Source: Polaromonas sp.
Lineage (GTDB): Bacteria; Pseudomonadota; Gammaproteobacteria; Burkholderiales; Burkholderiaceae_C
DNA: 64,000 nt
Direction: 5' to 3'
Assembly: GCA_013298815.1 (NCBI GenBank)
Contig: JAAFJF010000005.1
Span: 28,957-92,956 of the forward strand
In this document: positions 42,816 to 53,169 of the stretch, one piece after another
Layout of the letters: each line of letters opens with the position of its first letter
Position numbering within the stretch: the stretch's first letter is position 1
Program-made: the position numbers and the translations under genes
The notes under the pieces: model-generated
Told to the model about the DNA's origin: nothing
Seen by the model: the letters and a program-made list of their open reading frames with translations, nothing else
Databases searched by the model: none

Positions 42816-44123
42816 ATGATTAAGAAAACTCTCATTGCTGGAGCATCTGCTTTGGCATTGGCTTCTATGGCCAGTTCAGTCTTGGCTGCAGATTACAAAG
42901 GTCCAAATCTTAAAGGTGAAGTGGTTACCATCACTTGCCCTTGGACTGGTGCTGAAGAAACGATATTCAAAAAAGTGATTAGCGTTTTTGAAAAATCAAC
43001 TGGCGCAACGGTCAAGCCTTCTTGCTCACAAAGCTCTGAGCAACAGATCGTGATCGACATCAAAGCAGGCTCACCATCTAATATTTCCGTGTTTCCACAG
43101 CCAGGTTTGGCAGCCAACATGGCCGCTATTGGCGGCTTGGTACCGTTGGGCGATAAAACGAGCAGCTGGGTGAAAACAAACTTTGCTGCTGGCAGCTCAT
43201 GGGCTGACTTAGGCACCTATGCCAATAAAGCCGGCAAAAAAGAATTCTTTGGTTTGTTCTATAACGTCAACGTGAAGAGCTTGGTGTGGTACATACCTGA
43301 AAACTTCAAGGAAAAAGGCTACAAGGTTCCAAAATCTATGGAAGAGTTGCAAGACTTGACTAAGAAAATGGCTGCTGACGGTGGCGCCAAGCCATGGTGT
43401 ATCGGTTTGGGTAGCGATGCCGCAACAGGCTGGCCAGCGACTGACTGGGTGGAAGATTTTATGTTGCGCACACAAACGCCAGCTGTTTACGACGGCTGGG
43501 TTGACAACAGCATTAAGTTCAATGACAAGCGCGTTGTCGAGGCGATTGAAGCTTACGGTGCTTTTGCAAAGAACGACGCATATGTTGACGGTGGTGCGCA
43601 AGCTGTAGCTACTGTGAGCTTCAAAGACAGCCCTAAAGGTATGTTTGGCTCACCTCCTAAGTGCTACATGCACCGCCAAGCCAGCTTTATCCCAGCTTTC
43701 TTCCCAGAAGGCAAGGCTGATGAGGCTGACTTCTTCTACTTCCCATCTTATGCTAGCAAGAAGTTGGGCAACCCAGTTTTGGGTGGCGGCACGATCATGA
43801 CGATCACCAAAGACAGCAAAGGTTCACGCGCGTTCATGGAGTTCTTGCAACATCCACAAGCGCATGAAACTTGGATGGCTGAAGGTGGTTTCTTGACACC
43901 GCACAAAGGTGCTGACATCAACAAATACAAAAACAAAGCTTTGAAGAAACAAGGCGAAATTTTGTTGGGCGCAACAACCTTCCGCTTTGACGGCTCTGAC
44001 TTGATGCCTGGCGCCATCGGCGCTGGTAGCTTCTGGAAAGGCATGGTCAACTACTCTGGCGGCCAATCAGCACAACAAGTGGCTGACGAAATCCAGAAGA
44101 GCTGGGATGCTATCAAGAAGTAA
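42816..44123 (+). CDS. aglE: Alpha-glucoside ABC transporter substrate-binding protein
   Basis: A 435-residue periplasmic sugar-binding protein (family 1 extracellular solute-binding). The signal peptide MIKKTLIAGASALALASMAS ends near VLA-ADYKG. The large size and the WCIGLGSDAATGWPATDWVE stretch resemble AglE. A very strong ribosome site (AAAGGAG) precedes the start, and a strong hairpin follows the gene, consistent with making more binding protein than permease. Confidence 0.92.
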   Translation: MIKKTLIAGASALALASMASSVLAADYKGPNLKGEVVTITCPWTGAEETIFKKVISVFEKSTGATVKPSCSQSSEQQIVIDIKAGSPSNISVFPQPGLAANMAAIGGLVPLGDKTSSWVKTNFAAGSSWADLGTYANKAGKKEFFGLFYNVNVKSLVWYIPENFKEKGYKVPKSMEELQDLTKKMAADGGAKPWCIGLGSDAATGWPATDWVEDFMLRTQTPAVYDGWVDNSIKFNDKRVVEAIEAYGAFAKNDAYVDGGAQAVATVSFKDSPKGMFGSPPKCYMHRQASFIPAFFPEGKADEADFFYFPSYASKKLGNPVLGGGTIMTITKDSKGSRAFMEFLQHPQAHETWMAEGGFLTPHKGADINKYKNKALKKQGEILLGATTFRFDGSDLMPGAIGAGSFWKGMVNYSGGQSAQQVADEIQKSWDAIKK

Positions 44124-44142
44124 GTAAGGCAAAAATCCTAGG

Positions 44143-44160
44143 CGCTGTTGATCAACAGCG
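44143..44160. other. 18-base palindrome after aglE
   Basis: CGCTGTTGATCAACAGCG is a perfect palindrome 19 bases after the aglE stop and 9 bases before the larger hairpin. In mRNA it could form a stem with a four-base loop (TGAT region). Confidence 0.6.
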
Positions 44161-44169
44161 TTTAGGGAG

Positions 44170-44200
44170 GTGCCCAGCAATTGCTTTAATTGCTGGGCAC
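44170..44200 (+). other. Strong intercistronic hairpin between aglE and aglF
   Basis: GTGCCCAGCAATT and AATTGCTGGGCAC pair perfectly over 13 bases around a five-base loop. No T run follows, so it is more likely a partial terminator or an RNA-stabilising hairpin than a full stop. It parallels the malE-malF arrangement, where hairpins raise binding-protein levels. Confidence 0.8.
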
Positions 44201-44234
44201 ATTTGGAATTTAGAAATTTAAAGAACTCGACACT

Positions 44235-45239
44235 ATGATTGAACAAATCGGACAAACTTTACTAGCCGTTGTGGTCAGCATAGCGTTTTGTCTACTGTAC
44301 TTTGCAGGTACAAATTTTGTCATCGACAAGATGATTCATTTACCTGTTGCACCTAAATCTAAGCTTGAGCAATTGCAAAACAATATTCGCCCTTGGGCTT
44401 TTTTGGCGCCTGCGCTGCTGCTGCTAGCGCTGTATTTGCTATATCCACTGGTTGAAACTTTCCGTTTAAGTTTTTATGACGATAAAGGAGAGGCTTTTGT
44501 GGGCTTTTCCAATTATTTGTGGGTTTTTACAGATCAAAATTTCTTGATCACGATCCGTAATAATTTTTTATGGCTGGTCGTTGTGCCAACTATGGCGACT
44601 GTATTTGGTTTGATCGTAGCGGTGCTTGCAGACAAAGTGTGGTGGGGTAACTTTGCCAAGTCTATGGTTTTCATGCCGATGGCCATTAGCTTTGTTGGCG
44701 CGAGTGTCATTTGGAAATTTGTTTATGATTTTCGCGGTGCAGATTCTGATCAAATTGGTATTGTCAACGCCATTGTTACTGGTTTAGGTATGCAGCCGCA
44801 AGCATGGGTCACTGTACCTTTTTGGAATAATTTTTTCTTGATGGCCATCTTGATATGGATTCAGACTGGTTTCGCGATGGTGATTCTTTCGGCAGCGCTG
44901 CGTGGCGTGCCGACAGAAACCATAGAAGCCGCGCGTATTGATGGTGCAAGTGAGCTGCACATCTTTTTTGAAATCATGGTGCCACAGGTGATGTCTACCA
45001 TTTTGGTGGTTTGGACCACCATCACCATCACCGTGCTGAAAGTGTTTGATATTGTGATGGCGATGACCGGTGGCCAATGGGATACGGGTGTGCTGGCTAA
45101 TTTGATGTATGACTGGATGTTCCGGGGTGGCGGCGACTACGGGCGAAGCTCTACCTTAGCAATGGTGTTGATGTTCGCTGTGATACCAGTGATGGCTTTT
45201 AATATAAGACGCTTTCGCACAGAAGAAGCACAAAGGTAA
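44235..45239 (+). CDS. aglF: Alpha-glucoside ABC transporter permease AglF
   Basis: A 334-residue MalF-type permease. Membrane segments include LLAVVVSIAFCLLYFAGTNF and WAFLAPALLLLALYLLYPLV, and the ATPase-contacting EAA loop is ETIEAARIDGASELHIFFEI. The C-terminus RRFRTEEAQR is cytoplasmic. It ends six bases before aglG. Confidence 0.92.
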   Translation: MIEQIGQTLLAVVVSIAFCLLYFAGTNFVIDKMIHLPVAPKSKLEQLQNNIRPWAFLAPALLLLALYLLYPLVETFRLSFYDDKGEAFVGFSNYLWVFTDQNFLITIRNNFLWLVVVPTMATVFGLIVAVLADKVWWGNFAKSMVFMPMAISFVGASVIWKFVYDFRGADSDQIGIVNAIVTGLGMQPQAWVTVPFWNNFFLMAILIWIQTGFAMVILSAALRGVPTETIEAARIDGASELHIFFEIMVPQVMSTILVVWTTITITVLKVFDIVMAMTGGQWDTGVLANLMYDWMFRGGGDYGRSSTLAMVLMFAVIPVMAFNIRRFRTEEAQR

Positions 45240-45245
45240 AAAGCG

Positions 45246-46436
45246 ATGAAAAATTCGATAAAAAAATATTTCAATTTCCCGTCGATATTCGCTTCGCTGA
45301 TGCTGCTCGTGATAGTCGCTATGTGGGTGCTGCCTACGTTTGGCTTATTTGTATCAAGCTTTCGCGAAAAAGAGCAGTTGGCGTCTAGCGGTTGGTGGAC
45401 ATCTATGTCTACACAAACACGGGCTGATATGCGCAGAACTGCTGGCGGCCAAAGTGTAGTTCAAGAGGGCGATAAATTTGTCATTAATGGCCGGCTATTT
45501 GGCCCAGAAGCCAAAATACTGATCAAAAGCTTTTCTTTGAAATCGTCTAAGCCAAGCGAGTTTAAAGTTGGTGAAACCATTCAAGTTGCAGATGGCCAAG
45601 TGTTTGATGAAGAAGATGGCGTACCAGATGGTAAATTGACGGTGAAAACAGACGGCACCTATCGCTTAGAGTTGAACAAAACCTATGAAAAAGACAAAGG
45701 CGTGCGGATTTTCTATGTGGCAGAAACGCCACCCGTATTCAGTACAAATAATTACCAAAAGGTGATTGCTTCTGAGGGGGTGGGGCAAGCGTTTTTGAAT
45801 ACATTTAAAGTGACGATTCCTGCGACGTTCATACCAATTTTGATAGCTGCATTTGCTGCTTATGCGTTTAGCTGGATGGAGTTTCCGGGTCGCAAATGGT
45901 TGTTCATCGTGGTGGTGGGCTTGCTCGTCGTGCCACTGCAAATGTCTTTGATTCCGTTGTTAAAGATGTACAACGGCATTGGCGATGCTTTGGGCATACC
46001 TTCCAAAGATTATTGGAGTGTGTGGTTGGCGCACACGGCGTTTGGTTTGCCGTTGGCAATATATTTGTTGCGAAATTACATCGCCGCTTTGCCAAGAGAC
46101 ATCATTGACAGCGCTCACATGGATGGCGCTTCACATTTTCAAATATTTACCAGTATCGTGCTACCGCTGTCGATTCCGGCACTCGCGAGTTTTGCTATTT
46201 TCCAATTTCTGTGGGTCTGGAATGACTTTTTGATTGCCTTGGTGTTTTTAGGCAAAGCGCCCGATCAAGTTGTGCTGACTATCAAACTGAATGACTTGCT
46301 CGGCTCACGTGGCGAAAGCTGGGAAATTTTGACGGCTACGGCATTTGTGTCCATCGCCGTACCTGTTGCTGTTTTCTTCTCGTTGCAGCGTTTCTTTGTT
46401 CGCGGTTTGTTGGCAGGATCTGTCAAAGGTGGCTAA
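45246..46436 (+). CDS. aglG: Alpha-glucoside ABC transporter permease AglG
   Basis: A 396-residue MalG-type permease. After the first membrane segment there is a periplasmic domain of about 140 residues (from [16 protein letters not shown] to [14 protein letters not shown]), which is typical of AglG and makes it longer than MalG. The EAA loop is [20 protein letters not shown]. It ends the operon and is followed by a shared terminator. Confidence 0.92.
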   Translation: MKNSIKKYFNFPSIFASLMLLVIVAMWVLPTFGLFVSSFREKEQLASSGWWTSMSTQTRADMRRTAGGQSVVQEGDKFVINGRLFGPEAKILIKSFSLKSSKPSEFKVGETIQVADGQVFDEEDGVPDGKLTVKTDGTYRLELNKTYEKDKGVRIFYVAETPPVFSTNNYQKVIASEGVGQAFLNTFKVTIPATFIPILIAAFAAYAFSWMEFPGRKWLFIVVVGLLVVPLQMSLIPLLKMYNGIGDALGIPSKDYWSVWLAHTAFGLPLAIYLLRNYIAALPRDIIDSAHMDGASHFQIFTSIVLPLSIPALASFAIFQFLWVWNDFLIALVFLGKAPDQVVLTIKLNDLLGSRGESWEILTATAFVSIAVPVAVFFSLQRFFVRGLLAGSVKGG

Positions 46437-46469
46437 AAAGAGATGAGCTAGTTGAAAGCTATAGACATT

Positions 46470-46497
46470 AAAAAAGGGGCTTGAAAGCCCCTTTTTT
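46470..46497. terminator. Bidirectional rho-independent terminator between aglG and the GH1 gene
   Basis: GGGGCT and AGCCCC (46476-46491) pair around a TGAA loop, with six A before and six T after. It can end both convergent genes. Confidence 0.92.
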
Positions 46498-46525
46498 GTT
46501 TCATCATCAATTCAACTATTTACTT

Positions 46526-47869
46526 TTAAGACTTCAAAAGCAGCTTCACCATCAAAGCACTTTTCTTTTTGGTTCTCTGCTGCGTCTCAAAGTCCACATG
46601 CACAACACCAAAGCGCTCGCTGTAACCATGCGCCCATTCAAAGTTATCCAGCAAACTCCAAACGTAATAGCCGCGTATGTCTGTTCCCTCTGTGATGAGT
46701 TCAGACATTTTGTTTAAATGTTGCTCGATATAGGAGCAACGCATGTCGTCATCACAGCGGCCATTAACAACCGGCGTGTTGTCAGCAGCACCGTTTTCAG
46801 TGATCCAAATTGGTGGCAAGGGCCAGTTTTGGGTTAAGTTATTGACAACCCGTTTCAAGCCTTCAGGGTAAATCTCCCAGCCGATGTCTGTCAGTTGTTT
46901 GGTCGTATCGGAAGCATCCGGTGGCACAAAGGTGTAGCCTCGTTTGGTGTCTTCTGGGCTGCTTGGCGCTTTGGCGATGGAGCGAGTGTAGTAATTCAAA
47001 CCGATGAAATCCAAGGGCTGTGCGGTGATTGCTAAATCTCCAGCTTTGCGATCAGCCCGGCGTGAACCCATTTGATCCAACAACACACTCGGCCACTCTC
47101 TTCCAAAGAGCGGGTTTAAAAAACTGTCATTGCGTTCAAACTCGGCCATTTTGGCTGCTTGTACATCTTCTGGTTTGGTGGTTAAAGGGTCGCATAACTC
47201 AGGATTCAACACAATGCCCAGTGAAGTTTGTGGCAAGCGGCTGCGCCAAGCTTGAATGCCCAAGCCGTGCGCCAGCATCAAATGGTGCGCTGCGCTCAAA
47301 GAGCTTTCGCGATTTTTGTGTCCAGGCGCAAAAACACCCAAGTCATAACCCAAAAATGCAGAGCACCACGGCTCGTTCAAGGTGGCAACACGTGGCAGTC
47401 GGTCGCCCAAATGCTCAGCCACCAATGCCGCGTAATCCGCAAAACGGTAAGCTGTGTCACGATTTAACCAACCGCCTTCTAGGTGTGAAGGCAGGTCCCA
47501 ATGAAACAACGTTGCGTTGGGGGTGATGTGGTACTTTTCAAGCTCATCCAGCAAGCGACTATAAAAATCAATACCCGCCATGTTGACGCTATTGTCTGTG
47601 TTAACGATGCGCGCCCAAGCTATCGAAAACCTGTAATGTTTAAAACCCAAGTCTGCAATCAGCTTCACATCATCCGCGTAGCGGTGAAAGTGGTCGCAAG
47701 CAACGGTGCCATCACTGGCGTCTTTGATTCGACCTGGTTGTGCGCAAAAATCATCCCAAATAGTAGCTACCCGACCGCCCTCAAAGCCTCCCCCCTCAAT
47801 TTGAAAAGAAGAGGTTGCACAGCCCCATTCGAATTGTTTTGGATCAAGGTTTTGAGGTAACGTTTTCAT
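46526..47869 (-). CDS. GH1 beta-glucosidase
   Basis: A 447-residue family 1 glycosidase. FEWGCATSSFQIEGG starts the barrel, the acid/base Glu is in ATLNEPWCSAFLGY, the nucleophile is in IWITENGAADN, and the C-terminal WSLLDNFEWAHGYSERFG binds glucose. No signal peptide is present. It acts on beta-glucosides or similar, in contrast to the alpha-glucoside genes it faces; no transporter of its own is in the window. Confidence 0.94.
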   Translation of the reverse strand: MKTLPQNLDPKQFEWGCATSSFQIEGGGFEGGRVATIWDDFCAQPGRIKDASDGTVACDHFHRYADDVKLIADLGFKHYRFSIAWARIVNTDNSVNMAGIDFYSRLLDELEKYHITPNATLFHWDLPSHLEGGWLNRDTAYRFADYAALVAEHLGDRLPRVATLNEPWCSAFLGYDLGVFAPGHKNRESSLSAAHHLMLAHGLGIQAWRSRLPQTSLGIVLNPELCDPLTTKPEDVQAAKMAEFERNDSFLNPLFGREWPSVLLDQMGSRRADRKAGDLAITAQPLDFIGLNYYTRSIAKAPSSPEDTKRGYTFVPPDASDTTKQLTDIGWEIYPEGLKRVVNNLTQNWPLPPIWITENGAADNTPVVNGRCDDDMRCSYIEQHLNKMSELITEGTDIRGYYVWSLLDNFEWAHGYSERFGVVHVDFETQQRTKKKSALMVKLLLKS

Positions 47870-47908
47870 GATGTAAAAAATAGTAAAAATTTGGCTATAA
47901 ATTAGACT

Positions 47909-47951
47909 CTAGCCAGCGTATTATAAGCTTAAGATGCTACTAAATTAATAG
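47909..47951 (-). repeat. Dispersed 43-base repeat, copy 9
   Basis: CTAGCCAGCGTATTATAAGC, then TTAAGATGCTAC and ends TTAATAG. It fills the 59-base gap between the GH1 gene and the dienelactone hydrolase and reaches into the latter's last codons. Confidence 0.65.
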
Positions 47952-48627
47952 TAAAAAAATCTAATGTACGTTTAAATGCAAGTTCCGCAGCAGGCGCGTT
48001 AAAAGCGCCTCGGTGCTCGCAATTAAAGCCGTGATTTGCCATGTAGATTTGCACCTCTACCTCGGGCTGTGCGGCAACGAAAGTGCGAACGGTATCCATC
48101 GGAATACTCGTGTCTTGGTCGCCAAAATGAACCATAACTGGGCAGTGCGGCTGCCGTGCCAACTCAGTGCCCACCGTCATTCCCGCGCCGTAATAGGGCA
48201 CTGCCGCGCTGATGCCTTGGATTAAAGAAGCTGCGCGCCAAGTCAGCAAACCACCCCAGCAGTAGCCCACCACACCCACTTTTTTACCAGCTGGTAATTG
48301 CTTCACGGCAAAGTCAACGGCTGCTTGCACATCTAGCATCACCTGCGGCTGAATGGCTTCTGCGGCGGCTTTCAGCGCTTTGCCGGTGTTCACGTCGTCA
48401 GTGGTGTAACCCAAGTTCACATCGGTCTGCACGCGGTGAAAGGTGGTAGGCGCGACGGCCAAGTAGCCTTGCGCGGCGTAGGCTTCGGCCACTGCTTGGA
48501 TATGGCTGTTGACACCAAAAATCTCCTGCAAAACCACGATGGCACCTTTGGGTACGCCTACAGGTTGGGTCACATAAGCTGGGAACGCAAAGCCGTCGCT
48601 GGAAGTGATGTTTTGAAAGCTGCCCAC
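47929..48627 (-). CDS. Dienelactone hydrolase family protein
   Basis: A 232-residue alpha/beta hydrolase. The nucleophile is a cysteine in VGVVGYCWGGLLTW, as in true dienelactone hydrolases, with the Asp in FGDQDTSIPMD and His in NHGFNCEHRGAF. It is cytoplasmic and lacks a signal peptide. The start is GTG at 48627 with AAAGGAAT upstream. It lies 34 bases after kynA on the same strand and may be co-transcribed. Classic substrates are dienelactones from chloroaromatics, but many homologues have other esters as substrates. Confidence 0.88.
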   Translation of the reverse strand: MGSFQNITSSDGFAFPAYVTQPVGVPKGAIVVLQEIFGVNSHIQAVAEAYAAQGYLAVAPTTFHRVQTDVNLGYTTDDVNTGKALKAAAEAIQPQVMLDVQAAVDFAVKQLPAGKKVGVVGYCWGGLLTWRAASLIQGISAAVPYYGAGMTVGTELARQPHCPVMVHFGDQDTSIPMDTVRTFVAAQPEVEVQIYMANHGFNCEHRGAFNAPAAELAFKRTLDFFTINLVAS

Positions 48628-48661
48628 GGTGAGATTCCTTTTTATTTTGAGATGATGGATT

Positions 48662-49510
48662 CTACAAATCCGTCCTGAGTTTCCAGATTTCAGGAAACAG
48701 TACCACGTCCAACATGCTGCGCAAATAACTCACACCGCCTGTGCCACCCGTGCCACGTTTGAAGCCAATGATGCGCTCCACCGTGGTGACGTGACGAAAG
48801 CGCCAGAGTCGAAAGCTGTCTTCTAAATCCGTTAGTTTTTCGCCAAGTTGGTACAGCTCCCAGTGCTGTTTGGGGTCACGGTAAGCGATAAGCCAAGCTT
48901 GCTCGACTGCGTCGCTGGCCTGGTAGGGCTGGGTCCAGTCGCGCTGGGTGTGTGATTCAGGAACCGCCAAGCCGCGCCGCGCCAGCAGCTTGAGCGCTTC
49001 GTCGTACAGAGAGGGCGTTTCAAACGCCGCCTGCACGATCGCCAGCAGGTCGGGCCGGTGTGCGTGGGGCTTGAGCATGGCCGCATTTTTGTTGCCCAAA
49101 GCAAACTCGATGCAGCGGTATTGCGCGCTTTGAAAGCCGCTCGAATGCGCTAAATACGGGCGAATCGCGCTGTATTCGGGCGGCGTCATGGTCGCCAGCA
49201 CATCCCAGGCCGTTACCAATTGCCCCATGATGCGGCTGACCCGCGCCAGCATCTTGAAGGCGCTGTGCAGGTCGTCGGTTGCGATAGCGCGCATGGCGGC
49301 ATGCAGCTCGTGCAGCATCAGCTTCATCCACAGCTCGCTGGTCTGGTGCTGGATGATGAAGAGCATCTCGTTGTGGTCGGGCGAGAGCGGCTTTTGCGCG
49401 TTCAAAATCGCGTCGAGCTGTAGGTAGTCGCCATAGCTCATGTCTTGGCTGAAATCCAGCTGTGCGCCGTGCTGCGCTGGATCGGGTGGGGTGTAGGGAC
49501 AGCCGCTCAT
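48662..49510 (-). CDS. kynA: Tryptophan 2,3-dioxygenase
   Basis: A 282-residue haem enzyme opening tryptophan to N-formylkynurenine. [39 protein letters not shown] (with the catalytic His) and [19 protein letters not shown] (proximal His region, substrate contacts) are all family blocks. The start at 49510 directly follows the kynU stop with no spacer. It forms a tryptophan-degrading unit with kynU; the formamidase step (kynB) is not seen next to them. Confidence 0.95.
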   Translation of the reverse strand: MSGCPYTPPDPAQHGAQLDFSQDMSYGDYLQLDAILNAQKPLSPDHNEMLFIIQHQTSELWMKLMLHELHAAMRAIATDDLHSAFKMLARVSRIMGQLVTAWDVLATMTPPEYSAIRPYLAHSSGFQSAQYRCIEFALGNKNAAMLKPHAHRPDLLAIVQAAFETPSLYDEALKLLARRGLAVPESHTQRDWTQPYQASDAVEQAWLIAYRDPKQHWELYQLGEKLTDLEDSFRLWRFRHVTTVERIIGFKRGTGGTGGVSYLRSMLDVVLFPEIWKLRTDL

Positions 49511-50809
49511 TTAGGTTACCGCGTGCTTTTGGTTGAATTCAGGGCGTTTCCATTCCTCTGAGACCAGCACTTGGCGCAAATGCTCAACCGCGTGCCACAC
49601 GTCCTCAAACCCGATGTACAGCGGCGTGAAACCAAAGCGCATGATGTCTTTGTGCGCTAGGCCGTCCCCCACGCGGTAGTCGCCAATCACGCCCCGGGCG
49701 ATCAGGGCTTGCACGATGGCAAAAGCGCCAGAGCTGCCTTCCAAGCCTGCACCATGCTCGCGTGTCAAACACACCTGCGAGCCGCGCTGCGCATGGGCCA
49801 GCGGCGTCGCCAGGCCAATGCCGAAGCCGACGCAGCGCTCTTGCACCAGCTCGATAAACAAATCTGTCAGCGCCAGCGACTTGATCCGCAGCGCCGCCAT
49901 ACCGCCAAACGCCTCGGCCGCCATGTACACATCCAGCCCGCAGTCCAGCGCCGCCATGTTGATGATGGGCTGGGTGCCGCACAAATAGCGGTTCACGCCG
50001 GGGGCGGGGCGGTAGTCGGGGGTGAATTCAAACGGTGTGGCGTGGCCCCACCAGCCAGCCAATGGCTGCCAGAAACGCTCGGTATGTTTAGTGTTGACCC
50101 AGACAAATGCCGGCGCGCCTGGGCCGCCGTTGAGGTATTTGTAGCCGCAGCCGATGGCAAAGTCGGCCTTCGCACTTGTCAAATCAACAGGAACGGCTCC
50201 CGCGCTGTGCGCTAGGTCCCACACCGTCAGGATGCTGGCGGCGTGGGCAGCCTGCGTTACCGTGGCCATGTCGTGCATGCTTCCGGTGCGGTAGTTGACG
50301 TGGGTGAGCATCAAAATGGCCACGTCAGCGGTCAAAGACGCGGCTATCTCGTCCGGCTCAACCAGTTTCAGGGTGTAGCCGCGCTCTTGGCACAGCGCTT
50401 CGGCAATGTACAAGTCGGTCGGGAAGTTGCTGCGCTCGCTAACGATCAGTTTTCGAGTCGGCGAGTCAGCAGCGGCGATGTTCAGCGCTGCGCTCAACAC
50501 TTTGTACAGGTTGATGGAGGTTGTGTCGGTGGCGACCACTTCTCCGGCGTTTGCACCAATCAGTTTGGCGATTTTGTTGCCAGCTTTTTGCGGCGACTCA
50601 AACCAGCCGGCGGTGTTCCAGCTGCGGATCAAACCGACACCCCATTCCTGCGTCACCACCTCGGCAACGCGGGCGGCAGTGGCTTTGGGCAGCACGCCCA
50701 GCGAGTTGCCGTCCAGATAAATAACACCGGGCGGCAGGATGAATTGGTCTTTGAGTGTTCGTAAAGGGTCTTTTGCGTCGAGTTCTTGGCAGTGGTCTAG
50801 GGTAGTCAT
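49511..50809 (-). CDS. kynU: Kynureninase
   Basis: A 432-residue PLP enzyme that cleaves kynurenine to anthranilate and alanine. The Schiff-base Lys is in IGCGYKYLNGGPGAPAF, the cofactor Asp in TVWDLAHSAGAVPVDL, and the start has YLDGNSLGVLPKATAARV. Length is normal. It is the first gene of kynU-kynA and is divergent from hemB, with 154 bases between; I see no clear operator there. Confidence 0.95.
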   Translation of the reverse strand: MTTLDHCQELDAKDPLRTLKDQFILPPGVIYLDGNSLGVLPKATAARVAEVVTQEWGVGLIRSWNTAGWFESPQKAGNKIAKLIGANAGEVVATDTTSINLYKVLSAALNIAAADSPTRKLIVSERSNFPTDLYIAEALCQERGYTLKLVEPDEIAASLTADVAILMLTHVNYRTGSMHDMATVTQAAHAASILTVWDLAHSAGAVPVDLTSAKADFAIGCGYKYLNGGPGAPAFVWVNTKHTERFWQPLAGWWGHATPFEFTPDYRPAPGVNRYLCGTQPIINMAALDCGLDVYMAAEAFGGMAALRIKSLALTDLFIELVQERCVGFGIGLATPLAHAQRGSQVCLTREHGAGLEGSSGAFAIVQALIARGVIGDYRVGDGLAHKDIMRFGFTPLYIGFEDVWHAVEHLRQVLVSEEWKRPEFNQKHAVT

Positions 50810-50954
50810 AAGGGGCGTTATTGGGTTTAAGCGAAGTGAGGCTTAGAAGGTATCATTGCTAATATAGGTGTGGTGTCGGTTAAATCCAACATAAAGCTAA
50901 CAAGTCGCCAACATTTAGCTATCGAATGCCAACAAAATTAATCTTGAAAATTAA

Positions 50955-51980
<1,026 letters not shown>

Positions 51981-51999
51981 GCTAAACAAAGACGCACCT

Positions 52000-53139
52000 A
52001 TGCAAATCGTGGTTTTTACCCAAGCTAGTTTACATTTTGTAGACGAATTGCCAAAAGCAGCACCCAACGATGGATTTGTTTGGGTTTTCGTTGAGCGAGA
52101 AGATGTGGTTCATGATTTGCCCAAGCTTCAAACTTTGGCGCAGCACATAGGCGGCTCGGTATTATTGGATTTGCATTGCCAAGACTTGGCCTCGCCGCTT
52201 CACCCGTCACACTACGACTACACCTCTGTGTATGATTTGGTGATTTTCCGGCGATTGATGACTGCCACAGAAGCAGCTGAATCGAACGAAGCTGCTGGAG
52301 CCACGACATCACCTACGAAGCCCGCTCGCAAATCTGGACCTCCTGTGTTTCGCCGTATCAGTACCCGTGCGGTTGGGTTTGTACAATTTGATAAATTACT
52401 CATCAGTGTGCACCCAAGCGGGTGCTATACCGCCAAATCCTTTGTTGAACGCTATTTGAACGATGCATTGCACAGCGAACATGCCAGCCCGTTGTCGGCG
52501 GTGGCGCGTAGCCGTTTGCCGACCAGCCCTGCAGACCTGATGCTCCGGATGATCAACATGATGGTCGACAGCTATTTAGAGTTACGCAAAGACCTCTCTA
52601 CGCAACTAGACCATTGGCAGGCTGAACTGCTCAATCCGCGCTCGCATTTCACCAATTGGAGCGCATTGATGGCGGCACGGAATGAGCTGCACACGCTTGA
52701 AGACTTGTGCGAAGAGCAGCACGACGCCATGCAAGAGTGGCTGGATACCTTGCGTGAGCAGTCAGCGACTCAAATCAACTTGACCAGCCAGGCTGAGCAT
52801 GATGGCTTGGTTGCCAGAGCACGAGATGTTATTGAGCATATAGAGCGCGTGGTGCACCATGTACGGCGGTTAGAACAATCGGCGGAATCAGCGATCCAAA
52901 TCCATTTTGGGGCGCAAAGTAACCGCACCAATGACATCATGCGCACTCTGACTGCGCTGACAGCGATCTTTTTACCACTGAATTTAATCACCGGGTTTTT
53001 CGGCATGAATTTTGAGACGTTTCCCTTGATCCATTACCAAAATGCTTTGCTGTGGACGATGGTGTTCATGGTTTCAATCGCATTGGTACTGGGTCTTATT
53101 TTTTGGCGCAAACGTTACATTGCTCGCACAGGGCGGTAA
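52000..53139 (+). CDS. corA: CorA-family magnesium/divalent cation transporter
   Basis: A 379-residue CorA-type channel. A large cytoplasmic N-terminal domain ends in two membrane helices; the gate signature GMN occurs in FFGMNFETFPLIH after the first (LTALTAIFLPLNLITGF). The last residues are basic (WRKRYIARTGR). An internal insert rich in Ala, Thr and Pro (near 88-110) precedes VFRRISTRAVGFVQFD. It starts 19 bases after hemB. Confidence 0.92.
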   Translation: MQIVVFTQASLHFVDELPKAAPNDGFVWVFVEREDVVHDLPKLQTLAQHIGGSVLLDLHCQDLASPLHPSHYDYTSVYDLVIFRRLMTATEAAESNEAAGATTSPTKPARKSGPPVFRRISTRAVGFVQFDKLLISVHPSGCYTAKSFVERYLNDALHSEHASPLSAVARSRLPTSPADLMLRMINMMVDSYLELRKDLSTQLDHWQAELLNPRSHFTNWSALMAARNELHTLEDLCEEQHDAMQEWLDTLREQSATQINLTSQAEHDGLVARARDVIEHIERVVHHVRRLEQSAESAIQIHFGAQSNRTNDIMRTLTALTAIFLPLNLITGFFGMNFETFPLIHYQNALLWTMVFMVSIALVLGLIFWRKRYIARTGR

Positions 53140-53169
53140 ATATTCTTATGTTTTTAGGAAGTTATTTAA

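Noticed and set aside
45836..45880. 43-base repeat inside aglG
   Set aside because: AATTTTGATAGCTG matches copy 8, but the encoded [14 protein letters not shown] is the conserved permease sequence and the match ends there.
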